Source of the DNA: Flavobacteriales bacterium
GTDB taxonomy: Bacteria; Bacteroidota; Bacteroidia; Flavobacteriales; Flavobacteriaceae
Length of the DNA stretch: 64,000 bases
Assembly: GCA_027067965.1 (NCBI GenBank)
Contig: JAMOUV010000010.1
Location: 372,001-436,000, forward strand
Reading direction: 5' to 3'
Shown: in pieces, positions 19,490 through 28,033 of the stretch
Numbering within the stretch: position 1 is the stretch's first letter
Layout: each line of letters opens with the position of its first letter
Notes under the pieces: model-generated
What the model was told of the DNA's origin: nothing
Seen by the model: the letters and a program-made list of their open reading frames with translations, nothing else
Databases searched by the model: none
Position numbers and translations under genes: made by a program

Positions 19490-20509
19490 ATGTATAAAAT
19501 CCTTATCCGCCCGTTACTTTTTCTCTTTGACCCCGAAGCGGTCCACCACTCGGTTTTACGGCTATTGAAATATACCTCTCGCATCCCTTTTGTACCGGTC
19601 CTGTTAAGGACTTTTTTTATGCCCGGAAATGACAAAAATGCGGTGGAAGTTTTCGGCTTGCATTTTAAAAATCGGATCGGTTTGGCAGCCGGATTCGACA
19701 AAAATGCCGCGTATATCGACGAATTGGCCAATTTCGGATTTTCGCATATCGAAATCGGTGCGGTTACACCCAAACCGCAAAAAGGCAATCCCAAACCCCG
19801 TTTGTTTCGTTTGACAAAAGACAAGGCGCTTATCAACCGGATGGGATTTAATAATAAGGGCGTGAAATCGGCAGTGAAAAATTTAAAAAAAAGAAATACC
19901 GATATTATTATCGGCGCCAATATCGGGAAGAATACCGACACGCCAAACGAAAGGGCAATAGAAGATTATTTGTTACTATTCAATGAGTTGTATGATTATG
20001 TGGATTATTTTACGGTCAATGTGAGTTGTCCGAACATCAAAGATTTGAAAGCATTGCAAGACCGCGAACAGTTACTCGAATTACTTGTCGAATTGCAAAA
20101 AGAAAACCGGAAAAAACCGCATCCCAAGCCCATTTTGCTTAAGATTTCTCCCGATTTAACTTGGTCGCAACTCGATGATACTTTAGAAATTATCCGCCAA
20201 ACCCGTTTGGATGGTATTGTGGCGGTCAATACCACGGCTACCCGGATGAATTTGTCCTATTCCGAAGAAAAAATCAAAGCCATAGGCAACGGCGGATTAA
20301 GCGGAAAGCCGTTAAAAAATCGCGCTACGGAAATGATTCGATACATCTCCGAGAAAACGGAAGGCAAATTGCCTATTATCGGCGTTGGCGGGATTATGAA
20401 CCGGGAAGATATGCAGGAAAAACTAAATGCCGGTGCAAGTTTGGTGCAAGTATTTACCGGTTTTGTGTATGAAGGTCCGGGAATGGTGAAAAAGATGTGT
20501 AAAGAATAA
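19490..20509 (+). CDS. pyrD: Dihydroorotate dehydrogenase, class 2-like
   Basis: PyrD oxidises dihydroorotate to orotate at the inner membrane. I prefer the ATG at 19490 (339 residues) over the TTG at 19472, which lies in the promoter box. The N-terminal amphipathic helix (LIRPLLFLFDPEAVHHSVL, 5-23) is the quinone/membrane-binding feature of class 2. FMN contacts include LAAGFDKN (65-72) and GAVTPKPQKGNPKPRLFRL (90-108). The catalytic-base position, Ser in typical class 2 enzymes (NISSPN), is Cys180 here (NVSCPN), as in class 1 enzymes. It heads pyrD-pyrC-pyrEF, with 20 bp to pyrC. Confidence 0.93.
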   Translation: MYKILIRPLLFLFDPEAVHHSVLRLLKYTSRIPFVPVLLRTFFMPGNDKNAVEVFGLHFKNRIGLAAGFDKNAAYIDELANFGFSHIEIGAVTPKPQKGNPKPRLFRLTKDKALINRMGFNNKGVKSAVKNLKKRNTDIIIGANIGKNTDTPNERAIEDYLLLFNELYDYVDYFTVNVSCPNIKDLKALQDREQLLELLVELQKENRKKPHPKPILLKISPDLTWSQLDDTLEIIRQTRLDGIVAVNTTATRMNLSYSEEKIKAIGNGGLSGKPLKNRATEMIRYISEKTEGKLPIIGVGGIMNREDMQEKLNAGASLVQVFTGFVYEGPGMVKKMCKE

Positions 20510-20529
20510 GACGATTATGTACAAGAAAA

Positions 20530-21804
20530 ATGAAAAGATTATTTAAAAATGCCGTGATCAACGGCCAACGCCTGAATTTACTCACGGAAGGCGCTTATAT
20601 CGCTTACATTGGCGAGGAAATTCCTCCGGCGGACGAGTTAATCGATTTAGAGGGAAAAATCATCCTTCCGGGCATGATTGATCCGCATGTGCATGTACGT
20701 GATTTGGGACAAAGCGAAAAAGAAGATTGGCACACGGCATCGCAAGCGGCTTTGAAAGGCGGCGTAACCACTTTATTCGATATGCCTAATACCATCCCTC
20801 CTACCACAAATAGAAATGCTTTGAATCTTAAACGGGAAGCCGCCCGGAAATCTGCGGTTCGATACAAATTCAATTTCGGCGTAACGGAACATAACCTGCG
20901 GGAAATAAAAGAAATCTTGAATGAAAGATTTGCGGATATAGCGGCACTAAAAATGTTTTTGGCAGGTTCGAGTGCCAACGAATATGTGGAAGACATCGAT
21001 ACCATCCGGCGTGTTTTCGATTTATCTTATCAATTCGACATACCTGTAATTATTCACACCGAAATTCAAAAATGTATAGAAAAGTATGCATCGCTCCGGC
21101 CTCACCCCGGTATTTTAGACCACGGGTTTATACGCCATAGGGAATGTACCAATAGAGGAACGGAATTGGTTATCAAACTCGCCAAAGAAATCGGTAATCC
21201 TGTTTATATTGCTCATACTTCTACCGCCGAAGAAGTGCAAATGATACGGGAAAACAAAAATAAAGCCCGGATTTATTGCGAGGTAACACCGCATCATTTA
21301 TTGTTGAACGAGCACATTTTACATACTGCCGGAAATTATGCCAAGGTTAATCCGCCCCTGCGGACCGAAGCCGATAACCGTGCCCTGTGGGAAGCCGTTT
21401 CGGATGGTACGGTTGATGCCGTCGGTACGGATCATGCCCCACACACATTAGCCGAAAAGAATAAACCCTATCCCCGGGCACCATCCGGATTTCCGGGATT
21501 GGAAACCGGTCTGCCGTTATTATTAAACGAAGTAAAAAAAGGAAAACTAAGCTTGGCCCGTTTGGTGGAACTTTATTCCACGCGGGCGGCTGAAATTTTC
21601 GGACTGAATGACAGGGGAAACATTCGCACCGGAAAAAAAGCCGATTTGGTGATAGTGGATATGAACAAAACGGCTCGAGTGGAAGCTCGAAACTTTGTGT
21701 CTAAAGCCAAATATTCTCCCTATGAAGGCATGGAAATTATTCCTGTGGAAATGACCGTTATGGACGGTATGATTAAATATTTGAGAAATCAAACGGAACA
21801 ATGA
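20530..21804 (+). CDS. pyrC: Dihydroorotase, class I
   Basis: The enzyme cyclises carbamoyl aspartate to dihydroorotate. The 424-residue amidohydrolase has the metal motif [10 protein letters not shown] (His53, His55), [12 protein letters not shown] (77-88), a probable bridging Lys141 in LKMFLAGSS, and the late Asp in GTDHAPHT. These features and the length fit class I DHOase (AllB/PyrC type I). It sits between pyrD and the fused pyrEF, and its stop overlaps the pyrEF start by 4 bp (ATGA), suggesting translational coupling. Confidence 0.94.
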   Translation: MKRLFKNAVINGQRLNLLTEGAYIAYIGEEIPPADELIDLEGKIILPGMIDPHVHVRDLGQSEKEDWHTASQAALKGGVTTLFDMPNTIPPTTNRNALNLKREAARKSAVRYKFNFGVTEHNLREIKEILNERFADIAALKMFLAGSSANEYVEDIDTIRRVFDLSYQFDIPVIIHTEIQKCIEKYASLRPHPGILDHGFIRHRECTNRGTELVIKLAKEIGNPVYIAHTSTAEEVQMIRENKNKARIYCEVTPHHLLLNEHILHTAGNYAKVNPPLRTEADNRALWEAVSDGTVDAVGTDHAPHTLAEKNKPYPRAPSGFPGLETGLPLLLNEVKKGKLSLARLVELYSTRAAEIFGLNDRGNIRTGKKADLVIVDMNKTARVEARNFVSKAKYSPYEGMEIIPVEMTVMDGMIKYLRNQTEQ

Positions 21805-23150
21805 ATGTAGCACAATACATCCGTCAATTATATGAAACCGGAGCCATTAAATTCGGTGAATTTACTTTGAAAAGTGGAGCCGTATCGCCTTTTTACATTG
21901 ATCTTCGCCATGTCATTTCGCATCCGGACTTATTACAAGCCACATCGGATTTGCTTTATGAAAAAATCAAGCATCTTTCGTTTGACTATGTCTCCGGGGT
22001 GCCTTATACCGCCCTTCCGCCGGCTACTTTAATTGCCGACAAATTACGCAAACCGTTGATTTACATTAGGAAAGAAGAGAAATCCTATGGCACCAAAAAC
22101 GCCGTAATAGGTCAATTCCAGCCGGGAAAAAAATGCCTTTTGATCGATGATTTAATCACATCGGGGGAAAGTATTTTGGAAACCGTGCAAAAATTTAAAG
22201 CACATGGTGTGGAAATAAAAGATGTGGTTGTGATCATGGACCGAAGCGGAAAAGGTGAAGAAATATTATCCGAAAACGGTTTACGACTGCATTATCTTTT
22301 TGATATTCATCAAATGACGGAAGTATTGGAAAAAGCGGGAAAATTAGATTCAAATAAGAAAAAAGCCATTTTCCGTTTTATCTCCGATCCGTCACAATCC
22401 AAACCTAAACTTGCGCCCAATCCGCTTACACGCCGATTGGAAAATCTAATTGAAGAAAAACGGTCTCGTTTGGTGCTGTCTTTGGATGTGGACACGCAAG
22501 CGGAATTTTTTCACCTGTTGCGCCAAACCGCTGCACATATCGTGATGCTTAAAACACATGTGGATATTTTGTCGGATTATGATAAAAGTTTTATACCCGC
22601 ACTCAAAGAATATGCCCGCAAGTTTCGATTTATGATTTTTGAAGACCGGAAATTCGCCGATATAGGACATACGGTTAAGAAGCAATACCGGGGCGGAATT
22701 TTTAAAATTTCCGATTGGGCGGATTTTGTCACGGCCCATGGTCTTCCCGGTGAAGGAATCTTAAAAGGATTATTCGAAGGTATGGAAGATAAAGCGGCGT
22801 TTTTGTTGGCCAAAATGTCATCCGAAGGGAATTTGCTAAATGAAAATTATACGCGAAAGATATTTGAAATGGGAAAGAAACATGCAGACACGGTAAGTGG
22901 TTATATTGGGCATGGCCGGACGGCCGAAGAAATTCGCCGGCTAAAAAATAAAATACCCGAAGGTCAATTATTATTGATGCCGGGCGTAAAATTAGAAAAA
23001 GGAAATGATGCTTTCGGACAGCAATATACGAGTGTGAAAGAAGCCGTCAAAGGCGGGGCCGATTTAATTATCGTCGGGCGGGGAATCATTCAAGCGGACG
23101 ATGTGGCGGAAATGGCTAGGAGGTATAGGGAGTTGAGTTTTGAGTTATGA
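21801..23150 (+). CDS. pyrEF: Fused orotate phosphoribosyltransferase-OMP decarboxylase (UMP synthase type)
   Basis: One 449-residue protein carries the last two steps to UMP. Residues 1-200 are OPRT, with substrate segment [16 protein letters not shown] (21-36) and PRPP motif [13 protein letters not shown] (112-124). Residues 215-449 are OMP decarboxylase with LKTHVDI (Lys251) and the catalytic DRKFADIGH (282-290), then MPGVKLE and VGRGI. The domain order and the decarboxylase motifs ([36 protein letters not shown]) are those of eukaryotic UMP synthase, not of the short PyrF common in bacteria. The last codons and the TGA stop lie inside a 7-bp repeat array. Confidence 0.93.
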   Translation: MNVAQYIRQLYETGAIKFGEFTLKSGAVSPFYIDLRHVISHPDLLQATSDLLYEKIKHLSFDYVSGVPYTALPPATLIADKLRKPLIYIRKEEKSYGTKNAVIGQFQPGKKCLLIDDLITSGESILETVQKFKAHGVEIKDVVVIMDRSGKGEEILSENGLRLHYLFDIHQMTEVLEKAGKLDSNKKKAIFRFISDPSQSKPKLAPNPLTRRLENLIEEKRSRLVLSLDVDTQAEFFHLLRQTAAHIVMLKTHVDILSDYDKSFIPALKEYARKFRFMIFEDRKFADIGHTVKKQYRGGIFKISDWADFVTAHGLPGEGILKGLFEGMEDKAAFLLAKMSSEGNLLNENYTRKIFEMGKKHADTVSGYIGHGRTAEEIRRLKNKIPEGQLLLMPGVKLEKGNDAFGQQYTSVKEAVKGGADLIIVGRGIIQADDVAEMARRYRELSFEL

Positions 23151-23192
23151 ATTATGAGTTATGAATTATGAGTTATGAGTTATGAATTATAT
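23137..23192. repeat. Degenerate 7-bp tandem array, GTTATGA family (left arm of composite element)
   Basis: Eight units in register: GTTTTGA, GTTATGA, ATTATGA, GTTATGA, ATTATGA, GTTATGA (twice), ATTATAT. The first two cover the end of pyrEF, so its TGA stop (23148-23150) is the TGA of a repeat unit. Confidence 0.85.
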
Positions 23193-23204
23193 GGTATTGG
23201 TTTT

Positions 23205-23328
23205 TTGGAATGTCATTCTCCCACAGGGGCAGTGATTGTGAGACTCTGCGAACGAAGGTCGATGCGACTCACCTTCGGTTTGAAAAGCGGAGCGATGCCG
23301 TGTCCGCCTCAGGCGGGAGGAACCTATT
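23205..23328. repeat. Intergenic composite element core, copy A
   Basis: A GC-richer stretch follows the heptamer array. It starts with a T-run and GGAATGTCATTCTCCCACAGG and ends GGCGGGAGGAACCTATT. Bases 23238-23328 match 62392-62482 at 87 of 91 positions in my manual alignment. Internal stems include CGAAGGT/ACCTTCG (11-nt loop) and CCGCC/GGCGG (3-nt loop). The outer ends TTCTCCC and GGGAGGAA are imperfect inverted repeats. I see no ORF in it. Confidence 0.8.
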
Positions 23329-23330
23329 AA

Positions 23331-23450
23331 ATTATGAGTTATAAGTTATGAGTTATAAGTTATGAGTTATGAGTTATGAATTTAAACTTTCAACCTTATG
23401 AACTTTCAACTAACAACTAGCCACTTTGAACTTTACAAACATTCAACTAA
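23331..23450. repeat. Degenerate 7-bp arrays, GTTATRA then AACTTTC families (right arm)
   Basis: Seven units from 23331 to 23379 alternate ATTATGA, GTTATAA and GTTATGA. A looser series of AACTTTC/AACTAAC/AACTTTA words follows to about 23450. The pair of arrays completes the pyrEF-pyrB gap (23151-23456); no gene is seen there. Confidence 0.75.
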
Positions 23451-23456
23451 TAAACT

Positions 23457-24356
23457 ATGAAACATCTGGTAAGCATGCGTGATGTCGGCAAAGAAGACAT
23501 CTTACACCTGATCGATTTGGCGGAGCGAATCGAATCGGGAAAAATCCGCCCCGATTTATCGGGAAAACTTGGTGCCTTACTCTTTTTCGAGCCGTCCACC
23601 CGGACCTATTTTTCATTCGATACGGCCATTAAGCGATTGGGGGGAAATACATTGGCCATGACCGGCTCGGGAAGTACGTCGGTCAAAAAGGGCGAAACAC
23701 TGGCCGATACCTTAATGACCATTCGTCAATATGTCGATTTTATTGTAATGCGTCATCAAATTGAAGGAGCGGCAAGATTTGCTTCCGAAATTCTGGATAT
23801 TCCGGTGATAAATGCCGGTGACGGAACCAATCAACATCCCACACAAGCCATGCTGGATTTATATTCCATTTATAAAACACAGGGCACATTGGAAAATCTC
23901 ACCATAGCCATGATCGGGGATTTGCGATTGGGGCGTACCGTTCATTCCTTGGCCCAAGCCCTGTCCGACTTTAATCCCACGTTCTATTTCGCATCGCCGC
24001 GCCATTTACAGATGCCCCGTTACATCAAAGATGAACTCCAAGCCAAAGGCGTACAATTCAAGGAAGTGGAAGATATCAAACCCATTATTCCGCAACTGGA
24101 CATTATGTATGTAACACGTATTCAAAAAGAACGCTTTGCCGTGCTGGAAGATTATGAAAAGGTCAAAGACGCCTACATCATTACGCCGGATATATTGGAA
24201 AATGTGAAAAGCAATTTCAAATTAATGCATCCGCTACCGCGTGTTAATGAAATCACTACCGATGTGGACCGGATGGAATATGCTTATTATTTCCCCCAAG
24301 CCAAAAACGGGGTGGTTATGCGCCAAGCCATTATTCATACATTATTAAATGATTAA
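23457..24356 (+). CDS. pyrB: Aspartate carbamoyltransferase catalytic subunit
   Basis: PyrB joins carbamoyl phosphate and aspartate, the committed step of pyrimidine synthesis. The 299 residues contain the carbamoyl-phosphate motif FFEPSTRTYFSF (43-54), the loop GSGSTSVKKGETLADT, HPTQAMLDLYS, and the aspartate-binding HPLPRVNEI near the end. It is followed 80 bp later by pyrI, so a bacterial PyrB6-PyrI6 holoenzyme is expected. It is set off from pyrEF by the repeat element, and the long gap may uncouple its transcription from pyrDC-EF. Confidence 0.96.
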   Translation: MKHLVSMRDVGKEDILHLIDLAERIESGKIRPDLSGKLGALLFFEPSTRTYFSFDTAIKRLGGNTLAMTGSGSTSVKKGETLADTLMTIRQYVDFIVMRHQIEGAARFASEILDIPVINAGDGTNQHPTQAMLDLYSIYKTQGTLENLTIAMIGDLRLGRTVHSLAQALSDFNPTFYFASPRHLQMPRYIKDELQAKGVQFKEVEDIKPIIPQLDIMYVTRIQKERFAVLEDYEKVKDAYIITPDILENVKSNFKLMHPLPRVNEITTDVDRMEYAYYFPQAKNGVVMRQAIIHTLLND

Positions 24357-24436
24357 TATTTATTTCTACGAGTACAGGGAGGAGAAATCCCATCTTAATT
24401 AGAAAAGATTATAAAATTTCAACAAATTTAAAAACG

Positions 24437-24898
24437 ATGATTAACAAAAAACAACTCAAAGTAGATCCGATAAAAAACGGCACCGTAATCGACCATATTT
24501 CCGCCGGAAAGGCCCTGCAGGTTGCAGATATTTTAAACCTCAAACAAACCGATAATTTAATGATGATCGGTGTAAATTTATCCAGTAAAAAGATGGGTAG
24601 AAAGGATATTATTAAAATCGAAAACCGTGCTTTGACCGCAGACGAAGTAAATAGTATCGCTTTGATATCACCCAATGCTACTCTTACCATTATAGAAGAT
24701 TACCAAGTGGTCAAGAAAGAAAAAATTACCTTGCCCGAGGAAATAAAATCGCATATTATTTGTCCCAATCCGAATTGTGTTACAAACATTGAATCGGTGG
24801 AAACGCGTTTTGCCGTGGCCAATGAAAACCCGGTGGAAGTGCAATGTGCGTATTGTGAGAAAAAATATCCGATAGAAGATGTGAAATTTAGGTTTTAA
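24437..24898 (+). CDS. pyrI: Aspartate carbamoyltransferase regulatory subunit
   Basis: PyrI binds CTP/ATP and gives allosteric control of PyrB. The 153-residue protein has the N-terminal nucleotide-binding domain (TVIDHISAGKALQVADIL, 16-33) and the C-terminal zinc domain with Cys109, Cys114, Cys137 and Cys140 (CPNPNC and CAYC). Length and motifs are normal. Its presence downstream of pyrB shows that feedback regulation is kept, in contrast to the IMP dehydrogenase in this window. Confidence 0.95.
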   Translation: MINKKQLKVDPIKNGTVIDHISAGKALQVADILNLKQTDNLMMIGVNLSSKKMGRKDIIKIENRALTADEVNSIALISPNATLTIIEDYQVVKKEKITLPEEIKSHIICPNPNCVTNIESVETRFAVANENPVEVQCAYCEKKYPIEDVKFRF

Positions 24899-24930
24899 AG
24901 AATCAAACAGCAAGTAATATTGTTGATAAT

Positions 24931-24949
24931 CAACGATTTGTATTCGTTG
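24931..24949. terminator. Weak hairpin between pyrI and trhP
   Basis: CAACGA (24931-24936) and TCGTTG (24944-24949) form a 6-bp stem with a 7-nt loop in the convergent pyrI-trhP gap. The T-rich sequence after it on the plus strand is interrupted by G, so terminator function is uncertain. Confidence 0.28.
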
Positions 24950-24985
24950 GAAGTTGTTGTTATTTATCTTAATTATGTCAGTTGA

Positions 24986-26221
24986 TTATGCCTTTTCTTC
25001 GACCAATTTGAACAATTTATCTGAAGGACGGATTTTCTTGTCGATTTTTAGGGAAAGCACATCGCCGCGTTGGGCCGTATGGCCGGGCCGGTCATTGACA
25101 TACATTTCTTTGATTTCCATTTCCACCGCACCCAGGTTGGGCCCGGTGATTAAAATTTTGTCTCCGACTTTTACGTCAAAATTTTCTATATGGAATTCCC
25201 CCACCCGGGCTTTGGGATAATATTTCTTTCCGCGTCCCAGATAGATTTTTTTTACTTTGGCCTGATTGCCGGGATTGCTCCATTCGCCCAATTTGCGTCC
25301 CAAGTAATAGCCATCCCAAAAACCGCGGTTATATACGCGTGATAAGCGTTCCACCCAATCTTTTACTTTTTCTTCGGAGTAGGTGCCGTTATAGAGTGAA
25401 TCGATGGCTTCGCGATACACGCGGGTGGTCACCGCCACATAGTCGGCCGAGCGGGCGCGCCCTTCGATTTTCAATACACCCACACCGGCGTCATATACTT
25501 GATCCAAAAAATCCACGGTCATTAAGTCCTTGGGCGACATGATGTATTCGTTGTCTATTTCCAATTCCATGCCGGTTTCCTTGTCAATCACCAAATATGG
25601 GTGACGGCAATTTTGCTTGCATGCACCCCGGTTGGCGGAAGAGTTGTAAGTATGCAAACTCAAATGACACATGCCCGATACGGCCATACATAGAGCCCCG
25701 TGTCCGAAGATTTCGATTTGCACCAAGCGTCCCGAAGGACCCGTGATGTGTTGTTTCACGATTTGTTCGGTGATATGTTTGACCTGACGCAAACTCAATT
25801 CGCGGCTCAGCACCAGGGTATCGGCAAATTGGGCGTAGAATTTTACCGTTTCCACGTTAGTAATATTGATTTGAGTGGAAATATGCACTTCTAAACCCAA
25901 TTCGCGCGCCATAAAAATGACCGCTTGATCGGCCACAATGACCGCGTCCACGCCGGCTTCTTTGGCGGCCTTGAGCAAGCGTTTGGCCACCGGAATATCA
26001 TGATCGTAAATAATGGTATTGACGGTTAGGTAGCTACGCACTCCCTTTTCGCGGCTACGGCGAACCACTTCGGGTAAATCCTCCAAGCTAAAGTTAATGC
26101 TCGACCGCGCCCGCATATTTAATTGCTCCACGCCGAAATAAACCGAATCCGCCCCATTGTCTATGGCGGCTTGTAAGGATTCGAAACTTCCGGCTGGCGC
26201 CATTAATTCTATTTTCTTCAT
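24986..26221 (-). CDS. trhP: U32-family protein, tRNA hydroxylation protein P-like
   Basis: The 411-residue protein belongs to peptidase family U32, the TrhP/YegQ branch, which takes part in 5-hydroxyuridine formation in tRNA wobble positions. It starts ELMAPAGSFESLQAAIDNGADSVYFG-like (PAGS at 9-12) and carries the U32 signature IFGHGALCMAVSGMC, followed by NRGACKQNCRHPY, giving four conserved Cys that bind iron-sulfur. The C-terminal domain (about 325-411) is a beta-barrel. The gene looks richer in G and C than its neighbours. It is transcribed alone toward pyrI. Confidence 0.87.
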   Translation of the reverse strand: MKKIELMAPAGSFESLQAAIDNGADSVYFGVEQLNMRARSSINFSLEDLPEVVRRSREKGVRSYLTVNTIIYDHDIPVAKRLLKAAKEAGVDAVIVADQAVIFMARELGLEVHISTQINITNVETVKFYAQFADTLVLSRELSLRQVKHITEQIVKQHITGPSGRLVQIEIFGHGALCMAVSGMCHLSLHTYNSSANRGACKQNCRHPYLVIDKETGMELEIDNEYIMSPKDLMTVDFLDQVYDAGVGVLKIEGRARSADYVAVTTRVYREAIDSLYNGTYSEEKVKDWVERLSRVYNRGFWDGYYLGRKLGEWSNPGNQAKVKKIYLGRGKKYYPKARVGEFHIENFDVKVGDKILITGPNLGAVEMEIKEMYVNDRPGHTAQRGDVLSLKIDKKIRPSDKLFKLVEEKA

Positions 26222-26269
26222 TTATTTGGAATCATTATGAATTATGCAAAAATACGACAAAACCATTTT

Positions 26270-26600
26270 ATGAAAGTGAAAGAGTGAAGGAGTTTATTCA
26301 GTGAACAATGAAACAATGAACAGTGAACAATTTTTTTGAGTGGGTTAGTGAGATAGTGAGTTAGTGAATAACTAAGAACGAAGAACTAAAAACTAAGAAT
26401 GAGCCGTGTTATTCCGACGACCGGAGGGAGGAGGAATCTCTAAAGAACTTTAACCTTAACCTTAACATTAACTGTTTCACGCCGTTAGTTGTTGGCCATT
26501 AACTTTTTTAGTGAAAGAGTGAAAGAATTTTTAATGAACAATGAATAATCTTTCCAAATCCTAATGCCCAAATCCGAAATCCGAAATAATATGTAGAGGA
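26270..26600. repeat. Patchwork of short tandem words and an ATTCC/GGAAT element
   Basis: This gap (26222-26736, no clear gene) holds GTGAACA/ATGAAAC words (26300-26330), TTAGTGA/GATAGTGA words and AGAACTA-type heptamers (26345-26403), a GC-rich piece from TATTCC to GGAATC (26410-26439), 6-bp AACCTT words (26448-26472), and AAATCCG heptamers (26571-26584). Repeats of 6, 7 and 8 bp stand next to each other. Confidence 0.65.
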
Positions 26601-26708
26601 GCGATTTATCACGTTTCCATTGCGGAATATAGAAACGCCCCGGATGATGCGGATGCTATTCAATCCAAGGCGTTAAAACATCATTATGTTACAACTGAAT
26701 GGGTATGA
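26583..26708 (+). pseudogene. Possible short coding remnant
   Basis: A 41-codon open stretch ends at TGA (26706-26708) and reads EIICRGAIYHVSIAEYRN, then NAPDDADAIQSKALKHHYV, then TTEWV. It has no start codon of its own and merges upstream into repeat sequence. The wording looks protein-like. The opening GAIYHVS resembles the start of Y1_Tnp/REP-type transposases (GAIYHVT), but the match is short and may be chance. Confidence 0.25.
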
Positions 26709-26736
26709 AAAATTATTTTCAAATCGGGGGATAAAA

Positions 26737-27111
26737 TCACAAAAATTTTTTCATCATGGCCCGGACGCCGTTTACCTTGAACCGTGCCAAGATTTTACCG
26801 GTGGGGTCTGCATACATGCCGATAAGCCCGAAAGCCAAAGGTGTCATTTTATAATCTACCAATGCCTTTCCATGATAATCGGCATAAACCGGTTGGATAT
26901 GATGTTCGACCGGAATTTGTGCCAGATGAAGGGTTTGAATGGTTTTATCCAAAGCATCGATAAATTGTTGCTGGGTTTCCATTTCCAAAATTTTGAAAAT
27001 TTCAGAAGCATAATATTTCATACGCGATTCTACCAATGTTTGAAGAAAATCATGATAATAAGACGGTGTTTCATAAAATAAACACGGATGTATTTTTTCG
27101 AATGTTGTCAT
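26737..27111 (-). CDS. Conserved-looking small protein of unknown function, coupled to dnaJ-like gene
   Basis: The 124-residue protein is predicted soluble and mainly helical ([40 protein letters not shown]), ending with a strand-like [17 protein letters not shown] segment. Its ATG overlaps the stop of the upstream J-domain gene (ATGA), so it should be translated with it. It does not show the MerR-like helix-turn-helix of the CbpA modulator CbpM. I recognise no family. Position suggests a partner of the J protein, which is inference only. Confidence 0.7.
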   Translation of the reverse strand: MTTFEKIHPCLFYETPSYYHDFLQTLVESRMKYYASEIFKILEMETQQQFIDALDKTIQTLHLAQIPVEHHIQPVYADYHGKALVDYKMTPLAFGLIGMYADPTGKILARFKVNGVRAMMKKFL

Positions 27112-28031
27112 GACCTCATTTTTTTAAGTTGTTCGTATAATTTTTTTTCTTGATCGGTCAAATTTTTAGGGACAATAATTTTTACGCCTGCATACAGATC
27201 GCCGTAGGTATTTTCTTTACCATATACGGGCATGCCTTTTCCGCGTACCCGCAATTTTTTTCCGCATGAGGTGCCCGGCGGAATATTTATTTGGATGGTG
27301 CCGGTAGGGGTTTTGAGCGGCACTTTTCCGCCCAAAACGGCCGTTACGTCATCCACTTCCACCGTGGTGTACAGGTCATTGCCTTTTCGGACAAAATCGG
27401 GATGGTCCAATGTATGAATGGTGATGTAAATATCACCGGGAGGGCCGCCGTTTATACCGGGACCGCCTTTACCTTTGAGCCGGATTATTTGGCCTTCGTA
27501 GGCACCCGGTTTTATTTTAATACGCAATTTCTTATCGCCCAAGTCAATGATGCGTGACGTACCGTGATAGACTTCGTCGAAATCCAGGGTCATCTCCGCA
27601 CGGTAATCATGGCCTTTGCGTGGAATATTGGCACTTCGATAGCCGGTACGGCCGCCGAATCCGCCGAACATATCGAATATGTCTTCAAAATCCCCTTCAA
27701 ATGTAAAGCCACCGCCGCCACCGAAATCCCCGAATCCGCCGAATCCGCCGAATCCGGCTTGCTGTCGGGCTTGTTCTTGGGCTTTTTTGTATTCTTCGTA
27801 ATGGCGCCAATGCATGCCCACTTCATCGTATTTCTTTCGATTTTCGGGATTACCTATGACTTCGTAGGCCTCGTTTATTTCCTTGAATTTTTCTTCGGCG
27901 GCTTTGTCGCCTTTATTTTTATCGGGGTGATATTTTCGTGCCAATTTCCGGTACGCTTTCTTTATTTCGTCTTGCGTAGCGGTTTTTGACACACCTAATA
28001 TTTTGTAATAATCTTTGTATTTTTCTTCCAT
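27108..28031 (-). CDS. Class B J-domain co-chaperone (CbpA/DnaJ C-terminal type)
   Basis: The 307-residue protein stimulates DnaK-type Hsp70 and delivers unfolded clients. It has an N-terminal J domain with HPD at 35-37, a Gly/Phe-rich linker (about 90-125) and the two C-terminal substrate-binding barrels (about 130-300; [19 protein letters not shown]). There is no CxxCxGxG zinc domain, so it is class B (CbpA-like), not DnaJ itself. It follows the HPF-sigma gene by 2 bp and overlaps the next small gene by 4 bp, giving a tight three-gene operon. Confidence 0.92.
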   Translation of the reverse strand: MEEKYKDYYKILGVSKTATQDEIKKAYRKLARKYHPDKNKGDKAAEEKFKEINEAYEVIGNPENRKKYDEVGMHWRHYEEYKKAQEQARQQAGFGGFGGFGDFGGGGGFTFEGDFEDIFDMFGGFGGRTGYRSANIPRKGHDYRAEMTLDFDEVYHGTSRIIDLGDKKLRIKIKPGAYEGQIIRLKGKGGPGINGGPPGDIYITIHTLDHPDFVRKGNDLYTTVEVDDVTAVLGGKVPLKTPTGTIQINIPPGTSCGKKLRVRGKGMPVYGKENTYGDLYAGVKIIVPKNLTDQEKKLYEQLKKMRS

Positions 28032-28033
28032 AA

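Noticed and set aside
23137-23380. Heptamer arrays as a CRISPR array
   Set aside because: The repeats are only 7 bp and contiguous, without unique spacers, and no cas genes are nearby.
26448-26472. Telomere-like AACCTT repeats
   Set aside because: Only four degenerate units in the middle of other short repeats, flanked by ordinary chromosomal genes.
26686-27081. 131-codon plus-strand frame opposite the 124-residue gene
   Set aside because: The minus-strand gene has an ATGA overlap with the J-protein gene and better composition; the plus frame has no upstream signal.
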